A stretch of DNA of 64,000 nucleotides, from the NCBI GenBank assembly GCA_029706075.1, contig JAINUG010000015.1:8516154-8580153 (forward strand). Reading direction: 5' to 3'. The DNA is from Aldrovandia affinis. Lineage: Eukaryota; Chordata; Actinopteri; Notacanthiformes; Halosauridae. Shown here piece after piece: positions 12,201 to 25,298 of this stretch (position 1 is the first letter of the stretch; every line of letters begins with the position of its first letter). The translations under genes and the position numbers were made by a program. The notes below the pieces were generated by a model. It had not been told where the DNA came from, ran no database searches, and saw only the letters and a list, made by a program, of their open reading frames with translations.

Positions 12201-15200
12201 ACACAAACCTTTAACAGTTCTGAAATACCACGTAGGGCTGCATTTGTGATATACTTTTCTACATTTATATCAGTATGATGCCAATGGCTGAAGGAGTACA
12301 GATATTTTCTTTTTGATTGAATGATTTGGTGTTGCTATGTAATTAAAATAACGTCAGTCACCTGATCAGATACCATATCAGTGTTGCTAAAACCAGTTTA
12401 CGCTGTAGTGAAAAGCTTTCATGAGCACACTGCATGAGCTTGCAAATCCTAGCACTATAAAAGGGCATTTTTTTAATACAATGGCAAACCCTTGTCTTAC
12501 GTTTTGTTTATCTTTCGATAAATCCCTAGTTGCCTCAGTGAAACTATTAAACACATTGTTTTAGCAGATATATAAATCCTTTGATAGGAATTGGACATTT
12601 CAATTCATATGAGTGTATGAGTATTTACTATAGATAATATAATACAATAATTCTAGCAACTTTTAACTTTATGATAATGCCTCTTATATTGCAGAGTTTT
12701 AAGTTACAGATACGCATACAATAATTTTGCAAATATTTGTTTTCCCTTACAACAGAATGAAGGGGTGCAGACTCAAATAAACTTAACACTCAAAGTTGAA
12801 AATCTTTTAAGAGCAGATATCAAATAGAGATAATAAGTTTACTGTATTAAATGTTGACACAAGCACACAAATACCTAGGCACTTCATAAAACTTTACAAT
12901 ATTCATATATTAAAACAAGAGATCAGCATTGTGCTGAATCACTGTATGAGTAAAACGGTTCTCTGGGTGGAGTTGAAAAGTTTTCAAAATGAATGAGCTT
13001 TTCAGCGCTTACCTGAGGTGCTATATTTGAGAAACAGATACAGAGAGATCAACTGGGACATCAGGTAAAGAGGGAGGCAAACCAAAAGAGAGACAGTGAA
13101 AATGAGTAACAATGAATAGGTTCTTCTCAGACCTTCCAATGGCTCTTGGACCTTGATGCTCTGTCCAGGAGACTTTAGGGGAAAGAAAGAGGCTCTTTGT
13201 CTCGGTTTGTTCCCTGTGATTTGAAGACTGAAAGCTGATCTGTGTGTTGGTTAACGTGTACATGTTTTCACGTTTAGCCAAAGCATTCTTCGTTTCTCAC
13301 AATGAGGTCTTTATATAGTTCATTCGGAACTCTGCGGATTCTCTCGCACTGATAAAAAGGCAGGTGGACACGGCCTAACAAAACCTGAGTTCATCTTATT
13401 TCCCTCGTCTTTTTTTTCTCTTAGTTTCTTAAACAGAGATGTAAAAAGTCTGATGACAAAGTTGTAAGCGATCACTGCAGCACACATGATTAATGGAAAG
13501 AGAGCACAAAAGCTTTGTTTCTATGTCAAACGATTTGGAAAGAGATTAATTTAGACCAAACAACAACAGCAGAAATGGTTGACCACATAGTTGTTAATAG
13601 AACAAATGCCAATTTTTGTGCAAGATACAACCTTTTATCTTATAAAGTGAGTGTCAGTTAGGTTTATTTGTAGTATTTTAACAGTTATACTGACTCTACA
13701 GGTTAACTGGGTAGTCTAAGCTGAAAAATGTTAACCAAACTCATGATGCTTTTTGCTCAAATGTTCTGAACCCACTATCTATCCAGTCAGCCAGGTGACA
13801 ACTCACCTGAAGGCACCTCAACCCAGTTTGCAATCCATCCATCCATTATCTAAGCCGCTTATTCCTGGTCAGGGTCGCGGGGGGGCTGGAGCCTATCCCA
13901 GCATGCGTTCCGGGCGAAAGTCAGGAATACACCCTGGACAGGTCGCCAATCCATCGCAGGGCACACACACCATTCACTCACACACTCATACCTATGGGCA
14001 ATTTAGACTCTCCAATTAGCCTAACGTGCATGTCTTTGGACTGTGGGAAGAAACCGGAGTACCCGGAGGAAACCCACGCGGACACGGGGAGAACATGCAA
14101 ACTCCGCACAGAAAGGCCCCCGGCCTGGATTCGAACCCGAGACCTTCTTGCTGTGAGGCGACAGCGCTATCCACTGCACCACCGTGCCGCCCCCCCCCAG
14201 TTTGCAATTCAAACAAAAATAAAAATATTGTTTCTTGTGAAAACTTCACTGTAACAATAAAATCCCCCCCCCACCATTGAAGCTGGTTGCCAAATACACA
14301 AACCCATTTTCTCACATGTTAAATACATGTTAAATTAGTTTCATACTGACAAGAGCTCCTTGAGAGACAAGAAGCTTTAAAAAATGCTTTCTCAATAATG
14401 GATGTCTTTAGGGGTCATAGGGGCCTTGCACTATAGAATTTACAACCTAGGCTGCAGCTCATAATTACAGACACTGTGTGAGGCTGCGAGGTGTTTCACA
14501 CCATGTCAGTGTGGAGAGGACCTCTTGAACTTCAGCTGCAGTGCAGACACCCACGCTGCACTAGAGAGCAGGAGTATTACGTCATCAACCTCTTCTAAAC
14601 CTCAACATTTGACCTGGGCGTGCTGTGCCATTGTTTTCTATTATTATACTAAATCCTACTTACACTTATTTGTATGAATCTTGTTTTTTTAAATGTTGCC
14701 ATTAGATTCCTGAAATGAGCTTACTTTAAAATATCCACGTATGCAACTGGAAATCTATTGATGCAGTTCAAGTCCAGGATGTGGCTCAAGGCTACAACAG
14801 TAGTGCCTCTCAAATTAGGATTTGAACCTGAAACTCTTGAACCTGTACCATTATAAAGGCATATCCCCTAAATGTTGTCTCCCCTGGTCAGTAAAAATAA
14901 ATGCAATGATTTATATGTAAAATGGGAATGTACGTCGGGATTAAGCATGACTGTTCTATCACAATGTACAGTATATCATTCTAATTCTGAGTTCTGATTT
15001 GATGGCAAAAAAGCTATTGTTTCATAGGCCAAACAAATATGACTATTTTACAGACTAAATATTTTCAGGATGTGTAATCTGCTCCACTGACAAGATAATG
15101 TTACAACAGGAGGGCTGAGAGATCCCTGTTTGCACATCTGTTCTGGAAACCTGCCCCCTTCTTGCTCAGCAAATCTCTACTTCCTGTCAACACAGGCTAG

Positions 15201-18200
15201 ACTGATCTGCTGAAAATGGGGCATGTAAAGTTTCGTAACATTGCTTTGAAGTGCATTCTTATCAAAGTCTGTGATCAGGTAAATCTGTTGCCAGGAGACA
15301 TGTATTTTGTCCCATTGTCAGCCCATCAATGCATTTGTAATTTTTGCATGAAAATGTCCTCAAGGAGATAAGGCAATAAGGCATGACAAGTTTGCAGGAT
15401 TTTTAATTGTCATTATACTGTATAACGTATATGTATAATATATAACTTAGGTTTTCTTGATTTTTCCCCTATTACACTGTCCACTTAATGTGGGCAGTAT
15501 TAATGGAAACAAGCCACGATCCCACCAGTGAACCAAGTGACCAGACAATTATAGCAGTACTGAACACCATATGAATATACTTTAAAGAACAAAGATGCTG
15601 AATAACAGGGCTTATTGTTCTTTTCTCTGTCAGGAATAATTGGACCATATGTGTGGAAGTAAGTTAGATGATAGATATGAGACCCAAAATCAGACTTGTT
15701 TGATGCAGCCTCAGGTCCGACATGTTTGTGCCAAGGCTCTTTGGTAAGCCTATTGTTATTCTGTTTTTTCCTGTTTTAAATGGTGCATATGTTTCAGCCC
15801 ACGCTATTGGATATCCCTGACTTATTAGCATTGAGGTATTAGGCAATCTCACATGTGATTGCAATTTATGACTAATTATAATAGTGAAAAGTGAAGTTGG
15901 AATGGCTGAAAAGCTGAAACTGTGATTTAAAGATCAAACTAACAAGTCCAAAATGATGGTGTCCTCATAATAGCACTTGACTTCTACGTATATGTTGGCT
16001 TTAAACGTGGATTCATTGAGTGTGAAAGAAAACATGCTACTTATAGTATATCTGGTCTCTCCAATCCATACAAATATTTTTATGTTTTGATTTAGATTAT
16101 CTCTAAGAAGAAATAATGTAGAGATCAAACGTGACGGAATTGGATTTTATCAAAGGTTAAGTGAAGCGCTTAACCTTAAGGAAAAGTGAATATCTTTGAG
16201 AGTAAAAACCTTTCTCTTCTTTTTTTTTGCTCCTGTAATCACATTTGTTGTGTTTCATCCAAAACACTCTGATTTGCCTCTCATTTTTGTCACATTAGTT
16301 TACAACGTTTGTTTGTCACCACTAACCTTGAGCTACGGTTTGAGAATCAGTTTAGCGGTGGACCGCACAAGGACTTGTCCACATTCCTCTGCTGTCCTCA
16401 TCTAAATGACTGTGTGTTGAAGGGGGTTCCCAGGTGTAATGATGGCCATGCAGAAAGATGTCTGACCTTTGTGTGTGCACCAGCTGAATGAGACAAGGAA
16501 TGGTTAACAAGGAGTGGGCTGGACACTGCACCCTGGAAAAGCCTTAAGTCTATCAATCATCAGCTTTTCAGCTTGTAATTTGTCACGGTGCTTATGTTGA
16601 CAGCTGTCTGACAGGGATTTACTCAGGCTAAGTGAGTGCCAGGTATACCGTGCAGTATACCACTTTAGACATATTGCTAATTGCCTTGTGCTGATGCAGC
16701 ATACAACCATCATCTCTGCTGTACAGGTAACTGCCATACAAAGCTGGGTAATATATATAACTGCCAAAATAAAGGATACGCCAACATAAAGTGTCTTAAT
16801 AGGGCGTTGGGCAACCATGAGCCACCAGAACAGCTTTAGTGTGCTTTGGCATAGATTCAACTAGTGTCTGGAACTCTATTGGAGGGATGTACCATTCCTC
16901 CACAAGAAAGTTCATCATTTGGTGTTTTGATGATGGTGGTGGAGAATGCTATCTCAGGTGCCGCTCCAGAATCTCTCATAAGTGTTCTATTTGATTGAGA
17001 TCTGGTGACTGGGATGGCCATGGCATATGATTTATATCGTTGTCATGCTTATCAAACCATTAAGTGACCACTCTTTGTCTGTGAATGGGGTCATTGTCGA
17101 CCCTGGAAGAGACCACTCCCATCAGGATAGAAATGCTTCACCATAGGATGAAGGTGATCACTCCAAATGGCTTTGTATTTATTGGCGTTTACCTGGACCT
17201 AAACCTTTCCAGGAAACTGCACTGCCCATAACAGAGCCTCCAGAACCCTTCACCATGGGAAACAAGCACTCGGGCCCATAGATACACTACCGTTCAAAAG
17301 TTTGGGGTCACCTGCTGGAAACTATTTTTATCTCATAATTGACAATGCTTTACACCGTATACATTTCTGTAAATACTTTAAAATGACAAAAATGTAACAA
17401 TGAACAATGTAACAATGAACAAAATGAACATCAAAGAAATGTTCAAGAAAATTATATTGAAAATTGAATCTTGGATTCCTCACAATAGTCACCCTTTGGC
17501 ATGAGAATAGCCTCACAAACAGTGGCCATTCGGTTAATAAGTTTTAGCAGGAAATCACCCAACATGTTTTCCCAGCTATCCTGCAGCAATTCCCAGAGAA
17601 ACTTGTGGGTTGCTTTGCTTTGACTCTTCCTTTCCAGTTTGTCCCATACAAGTTCTATGGGATTGAGGTCTGGACACTGGGCAGGCCAGGTCTTTAGTTT
17701 GAGTTGTTGTTCACATTCCTCCTTCACCAGATAGTTCTTGCACAACTTCAAGGTGTGTTTCGGGTCGTTACCTTGCTGAAGAATGAAGGAGTGCCCGATT
17801 AGCCATAGTCCAGATGGAAGGTGACCCCAAACTTTTTAATATGACTTTTTCCCACTAATCAGTAGACCACTGTCTGTGTTCTTTGCACCACTTTACTCTC
17901 AAATGTGCATTTTTAGGTGCAATAAGGGGTTTATACACCACAGCCTTACCATAGTATCCCTCTCTGTGAAGTTTTCAACAGACTGTTGATGAAACTGCCT
18001 GCTCATGCCCTAGATTGATATTTGCAGATATTTGTTGATTCACTTGTCTGTTTTGCCTTGCATCTTGAACCAATGCACGGACAACATGGTCAAGGAGTAT
18101 GCACTTTTGACAACAGTTGCCCCTAGTTGATGATGTCTTCCTCACTGAAGCTCCTTCTTATAACCATGGTAGCCAACATAATTGACAACTGGGCCTGCCC

Positions 18201-21200
18201 AGCACTTTTAAACATGACCCTAAACATGATAGGATGTTACTTGTTAATGAAGTAAGGAACCACACCTATGTGGAAGCACATGCTTTAAATATACTTTGTA
18301 TCCCTCATTTACTCAAGTGTTTCCTTTATTTTGGCAGTTACCTGTATCTTCTCTGCAATGGGGACTATGGAAAAAGCACTCTGCTTACTTTTAGCTTAGT
18401 TTTATTTTGCATTCCTTCTACATTTCAGAATTTTTAAATGTGTACAATGTGTGTATACTTTGTTTTATTGTGTGCTGTGCAGGAATTGTTTGGCACACAA
18501 GTGCTTTATAAGTGCTTATTCTATTAGTGTTTGCACTATTATTATTTGGGTGTGTGGAGTTTATAGTGATACAAGGTAGAGAGAGAATAGCTGGATTATA
18601 TGAGAGTCTGGAAGCGTCCTCTGAAAGGGTGCAGGGGGTGTGGAGTGAGACAAACCCCCTCCAGTGCCTGAGCTGAGCAGAGTGGAGCAGAGCAGGGCTG
18701 CGTGTGCGAGGTTCAGTCACACCGCCGCTACACCATGGCTGTGCTCTCTGCCGAGGTCCTGCGCTGGCATGTGAGTATTCCTACCTGCCTAAATATGCGG
18801 TTTTGGATTTCGCACCACTGGTGGAGTTCCTCTGCGGCTTTCAAGGAACTTGAATGAAAGGTTTAGCGTTCCCACGTGATTGAAAATATTTTGACAATAT
18901 ATGGATTTTTGTTTTTGTAGTAAGTATTCCTGTGATTGGTTCATTCAGGTGAACTGAGGGGTGGTCTCTTGCGGTGACTGTTACTAAAGAATTTCATTTT
19001 GGTTGTTACTTACTGGAAGAACAAGGTGCTCTTGAATAACCATTTTAGTGAGAATGTTATTTGTTTTTGGCATGTTTTGGAGATTCCACAAGCTTTTTCT
19101 GAATGATTTAAACCTCAGGTTTGAGGTGCCCTCGCTGCATATTTTATAGGATGTCCTCTAGCTATACAGCTTGTCTGACATACACTTCCAGACAGACACA
19201 AAACATGATTAATATGGTGGTGTAACATGTGTTAAAAAGAAGCATGACTGCCAGGAAATAATCAAAGCTTGGACATGCTGTAACAAATTTCTGTGCGCGC
19301 AAATATCTCACTGCCTTTTTTTTATGCTCAGCTTGTTTCTGAAATTTCTATTGTTAGACTCATATGAAAGGAATATCTGCAGAGTGCAAATTCTCTTGAC
19401 TGTATTCTTTGCTATAACTTGCAACTTATGAATGATCTAGAATTGCAGATTTAAAAAAGGGCGAAGCTGAAATGTGGGACAGTAGCAGTTACCACAATTG
19501 TAGAACAGTGGAAGAATGGAATGCGCGTGTGGTGGTGTCTTCATTAAGGTGCGGATCCTCTGTGTTTATCTGAACCATTTTTTTCAGGGGAATTCCTGCG
19601 CGGGTTATCTGTTGGCTCTCCTCTTGTGTCTCACCCTGTGTTTATGTAGTGCATAACCACACACACCACCACCAACCAGCCAACTTTCCGTGGACCTGTG
19701 AAAGTGGATGAAACTGATCCGTGGGTGCCTGGGTTCAATTTAGTTTCCCGGGGGCAAACGCAGAGGTGGCAAATGTGATCAGAGTGATATTGTATCAGAG
19801 CCAAAAACCTTCCCTGTGTACTCAGAACAAAAGTTATTTTTTACATAATTATCAATTCATTACCTGGTGAAGTAAAATGTTGCATTGCTACTGGTATCCA
19901 TTGCCAGGCATTTGCATTCATCTTGTAAAGATTCATTTCTTACAATTTCCCTTAATGAATTGTTTCAGCTATAGTAGAATGGTTCACTTCTTCATAGGAG
20001 CTCTGAAATAATGAGGGTAAAGCTGTCATGTTCTTTGCATCTCAGTGAATCATTAAGCCCTTTTATAGAAATGCAACCTCCTCATTTATCTTTCGATCAG
20101 CCCTTTTTGCACATTCCATTCCATTATGCTTTTAGGAATGTGTGCAGATTTAGGAATATGTGGATTCAGATCAATGGTATAGCATTTAAACTATTTCAGG
20201 AGAAACAACAACAGAAACACCAACAGTGAAAGAGTCACATAAATACAAAACTTAGTTTTTTTTAAATTACATAATTTTAGAGACATGGCTCTGGGCTATG
20301 GAGTCGGAGATGGTATACAGAACCCTTCTCTAAATTGCTACCTGAGAAAAAGGAAGCCACAGGCATGTGAAGGCCAGCTAAAACTAGTGGAGCCGCACGC
20401 CGCAGGACAAACAACTACTCCCTTCCAGCAGAAAAAAAAGGAAACAATTTGTGAGGCCTTTGATTTCCAACAGCCGTGCTTCTCATCAGGTGTGAAGGTG
20501 ACCTTAATGCAAAAACTCAAGACAGAATGAAGATAGATGGCGCACTGGAAACTCGCTGTAAGCCAATTTGGTTCACTTCCATTCCGTAGCTGCGCTATGC
20601 AGAAGGGATGCAAGCTGTCAGGGACATTTTGAGTGAAATCGTTTCCATATACATGGGTGTGAAGGGGACCTTGGGTGTGAAAAATAAATACCTCATAGAA
20701 GTATTGTCTCAGAGGCTGAGCATCTCAGAGAAAAGTGAGCAATACCTGGAGCAAGAAATGAAGAACTTTATTTCCTCTCCCATTCTACCCCCTTCCCCTC
20801 CCCCTCCCTCCCCCTCCCACCCCATCCCCCCTCTAGGTGCGCATTGAGGAACTGGAAGAAGAGCTGGAGACAGAGAAAGCTATGAGGGCAAAGGTATGTG
20901 ACCTAAACGACATGATGATTACTTTGTCCTCCTTTCTCTCTCATTTTAACCAACGTGCCTTGGACCTTGGAAATGTACCCTGGGGGCTTTGATTTTCTTT
21001 TTATGATGAAGTCTGTTTAGTCATGAACCGAGTAAAATACAATAACGCTGTTATTCAGTTGTGGAATGTTTTTATGAACTAGTATTGTGAGCACATCAAT
21101 GTTCATAACACTTGGTTGTGATTATGCAGTATTATGAAGTCCATGTTTTACCATGAAAGTGCAGTGATATCATCCATTTAGGGTTTATTCAGGACGGAGT

Positions 21201-24200
21201 GGTACAAGACACAGTAAAGGAAAACTACGAAGCTGCATGTCCAGTATTTCAATATGGTTGACATTAATGACTGTGGTTAACACAGCATTGTAATGCACAA
21301 CTCAGCAGGTAATCAGGCTCTCATAATTTGTCATGGATTTTATTGTGGAAGAGAGGTATCTGCTGGAACATGGAGGAGGATTTGAGGGAAAGGGCCTGGG
21401 GTAGAGTTGACTTGCTCAGTGTTGTGATTGATGGACTGACAGGGTCAGGAAACCCTCAGAGAACCTCAGAGGGGAGCAGGGGCCTGGTCTTTAGCCAGTC
21501 TGTGGGGCCTGGATCCCAGTCCTTTCAGTTACCCAAAAACATCTGCACCTGTGATAACAAACTGGGGGGAAGCCCTGGTGGTTTTAATTATCATGCAGGG
21601 CAAATCGAGCAAACGAACTCAACCTCCATATGTTCAATCAAAACCATCTATAGGAGTCATTGAATTATTCACCCGACCAGGCTCCCCAGGAGTGAAACCA
21701 AGGAAAGGGAACAGCAAAGGGAAGTCATGTTTTAATTTTCTGGAAGATGATACAGTAAAACTTTAGTTGAAGTATTTTGAAATTGTTACAAAGCATCATG
21801 TTTCCATTTGTATGGAGAAAGCATCCACACTACCTCATCGCATACAATGCAAGCATTCATGACTTTTTATAATAAGTGTTAGACACTGCTTATGAGAACA
21901 TTACAGGGGTTGGTCATGATTTGTTTTGAAACAATGTGCATGAAATATGTATTCAGTATGACTGGCTACATATTGTTTTATTATTCTAAAGCTATTTCGT
22001 ATATTTATTTATTATTTTTAAGTGTAGCTATAACGTTTTTCTGTTGTAGTGGCCTGTAAAAAGTTTACTATAAAAAATCTTGCACATTAGTCAATATGGG
22101 TGGCATCCTAATAGCACTGAGTTCCACCTGACTACTCCCTTCATCTCACGTGCTAAAACCCTAACTGAGTGTCTATGTCAAGCACAGACCTGTATTTCTT
22201 ATCTCCAAGTACCTGCTGCTTCAACAAGGTGGTTTTATTGAGTAAAACAAAACATACTCCTGCAGTAGACAAGCACAGACTACCATTGTTCCACTCGGGT
22301 CAAATAGATAGCATCAGGACTGCAGCTGACAACATCATCTTCCTAAGATCGTCTCCAAAGGAATTCCGCCCCCATTATGAGTGCAGCAGTGCAAATTTGA
22401 CCTCCTGTCGAGCCTACACAAAAAAGCCATCTCCAGAATTACAACTGTGTTCACAGTGCTCCTTTAATGGATTTCAAAAACCTAGAGAACCCCATGGTTT
22501 GGAGGCTATTTTGATGCTTGGTTGAAGCAGCTGTTGACACAGTCATTGGAGTGATGAAGTGTGATTGCAATGTTATTTTCCAGAAAGATGGAGCCCTTAT
22601 TTAGCCCTTTATAGAAAGATGGACACATGTCTCAAAAACTGGATCCCTTCTGCTTTTTGCATTAGGAAAACATTGAGTGTATTCACTTATTAGCAATTCA
22701 ATTCAATTAAAAAAACTTTATTTATCCCCGAAGGGCAATTAGGAAGGCAGCATAGTAAATCATAAAACCATGAAACAACAACAACAACAAACCAATCAAA
22801 CCAATTGCACTACTGTGTTTTTATGCCAGGAGGTTTGGAGGTCATCCTTCCCACCGGCCACCACTACCACTCCTGACTCCTTTCAAAATCACTGACGTTT
22901 CTTTTTAGAACCACTCACTTCTCCTTTCAGTATCACTTTTTTTTCTCTCTCAACCATTCACTTTCCTTTTTATTTCTTTTCACAATCACTCACCTTTCCT
23001 TTTCACAATCACTCACCGACGTTTTCCTTTCATAATCATTCACATTGTAATATTTTGTGCTCAAATACAGTCTGTAGAAAAAGTTTGTACCTTAGTCTTA
23101 CTAATTCTAAACGCAGGTGCGTAGGTCTACAATATAGACAGATATTTACATTTTGTGCTCTAGACAGAGGAGGAATGAAAGAGACCCGCACACTGCTGTG
23201 ACAAAGAGGATAAAAATCTGACATCGAGGCTTGTGTATAAAAATAGAAAAGTCTTTATTTTTAGTGCATAGGTGCAAAATAAGTTTTAAACAGTGAACGT
23301 TTCAGTCAAAGACTATCACCAGCACGTGGGTGCCATATGTTAAAAAGTGAACGTTTCAGTCAAAAAATATCATCAGCATGTGGGTGCCATAGACAAGAGG
23401 TGGGAGTTTTATACACAATGCCTAACAACTGGGTGGTAGAGTTAATCAAGGTAAATGAGGCATGACCACATGAGTAACAAAGTGAATATACAGATGTAGA
23501 TATAAAGAGATACAGAACGTAAAGAAAAAGATGTTTACATGAAATTTCGATGTCAAATTCCCCACACAGAATGTGATCAGATAATAGGCAACATGTTCAA
23601 TACATATAATATTCATCAATTATTTTTTATTTTCGATAGAATAGAAGGCCAACTTTAATAGGAAGAGCACAAAGTGAAAAGGAATGACAGATACAATAGT
23701 ATGCACAAGAAGGCAATGTAAAAAAAGACAGCTAAGACTTAGTTCTTCGTTAAGACCCCCCTGTTTCAAGCAGACCCCCTCTGCTTGAAACAGTCTCTGC
23801 TCTGTGTTTCCTCCTCTGTGTGCTTTGTAAATTTTTTGGAATGGCCCAAAAGGGCAGAGACAGGATGACCGTGACCAGAAAATTTTCCCTGACATTGAAA
23901 TTCCATGTAAACACCTTGTCCCTTGTCTATGGCACGCATGTGCTGATGATAGTCTTTGACTGAAACGTTCACTTTTTAGCACCTATGAACTCAAAATAAA
24001 TTAGGTATTTATATTTTTCTACACAAGCCCCAGTGTTAGATTTTTACCCTCTTTGTCACAGCAGTGTGCGGGTCTCTTTCACTCCTCTTCATTCTTTAAA
24101 AGAAAAATGATTTAAAAAACAAATAATAAACAAATAAAAACAACCTGCATAAGTGAAAGAAACTGCCCTTTAGCCATCGTGAAACAATAGCGCTTTCGTG

Positions 24201-25263
24201 TTTGTTCATTTAATGACCATGTGTTTCTGAGTGCTAAAACTGATGCATATGTTTATAGCCCCTTTTTTATGACAAAAAGGCCTCAAAATTTAAAAACAAA
24301 TCTTGCCTGGATCTATGTCTAGTTCTGATCACTTTATTGCCCTTTGAAGAACATGTTTTTGAAGCTGACAAAAGCATTCCATGGAATATGCACTGGAATG
24401 CTGTGCCATTGTTAACTTGGCATCAGAAGAGGTCTCACAAACCATGCCGTGCTCCATCAAAATATAGGGGCACCTTTTGCTTTGTCCTCACACTTTTTGG
24501 GAAAATACACATCACTGCTCACTCCCGTAACTTGTTAGTGCGACAGTAATGCGATAGCAGTCCTTCTGGATAGGCCCATTGTTCCTAAATAACCCCAGAG
24601 TGACCACAGAAAACTAATTGGAAATATACCTTGTCTCTTATCATGTTTAATTTACCCATGGGATTATATGACAATTATGATTTTCCTTAGCAAGACCTTT
24701 CAGTTTGTCTCTTTTCAGGCTGACTTGAACCTGCGTTATTTTTTTTTTCACAAACACTAAAGGAATGTTAGCTCCTTGAGATAATATTTTCACGTGATTA
24801 AAGGTGAATCACTCCATCTGTTGTCGAGAGCACTCTGATAGTGCAGAGTGCCCATGACTTTACCTCTGGGGTTTCTTGTGCCTTTCGACTTTCAAAAATG
24901 CAGTAATCAAATTCCTCTGAAATGTGTTCATCAATGGTCAAGGTTAATGGCACATCTCATTGCCGCCTAATGTGTTTTCAGAAGTATCCAAAAGCAGCTC
25001 TGTCTGCCACACAGATGAGTGCACTGGGACTGCTGTGCAAAAAATAGTCTAATGTTGACAGTTCACTGCTTTGATGATATAATTAGATACAGTTGTATCC
25101 ATGTTATGCATGTGCTTCTTTGCGCTTTCTTCATTGTAGGGGTCAATGTTAATTTGAACAGTTCTTGAATAATTCTGTTGAAGTAAATTACATATAAGTA
25201 CTATGATGCTGCAGTGTACAGCTAATAAATATACACAGCTGATATAAAGCTGTTGTGTGTGTG

Positions 25264-25298
<35 letters not shown>

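Larger units (their letters stand above)
11864..20836 (+). other. Large myosin intron (9.0 kb) with repeats and a candidate internal promoter
   Basis: Largest intron between myosin exons in the window. It holds a minus-strand SINE (13.8-14.2 kb), nested Tc1 elements (16.75-18.35 kb) and the candidate alternative first exon at 18735-18770. It ends in a C/T-rich polypyrimidine tract of about 60 bases directly before exon 5. No other coding exon was recognised in it. Confidence 0.8.
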
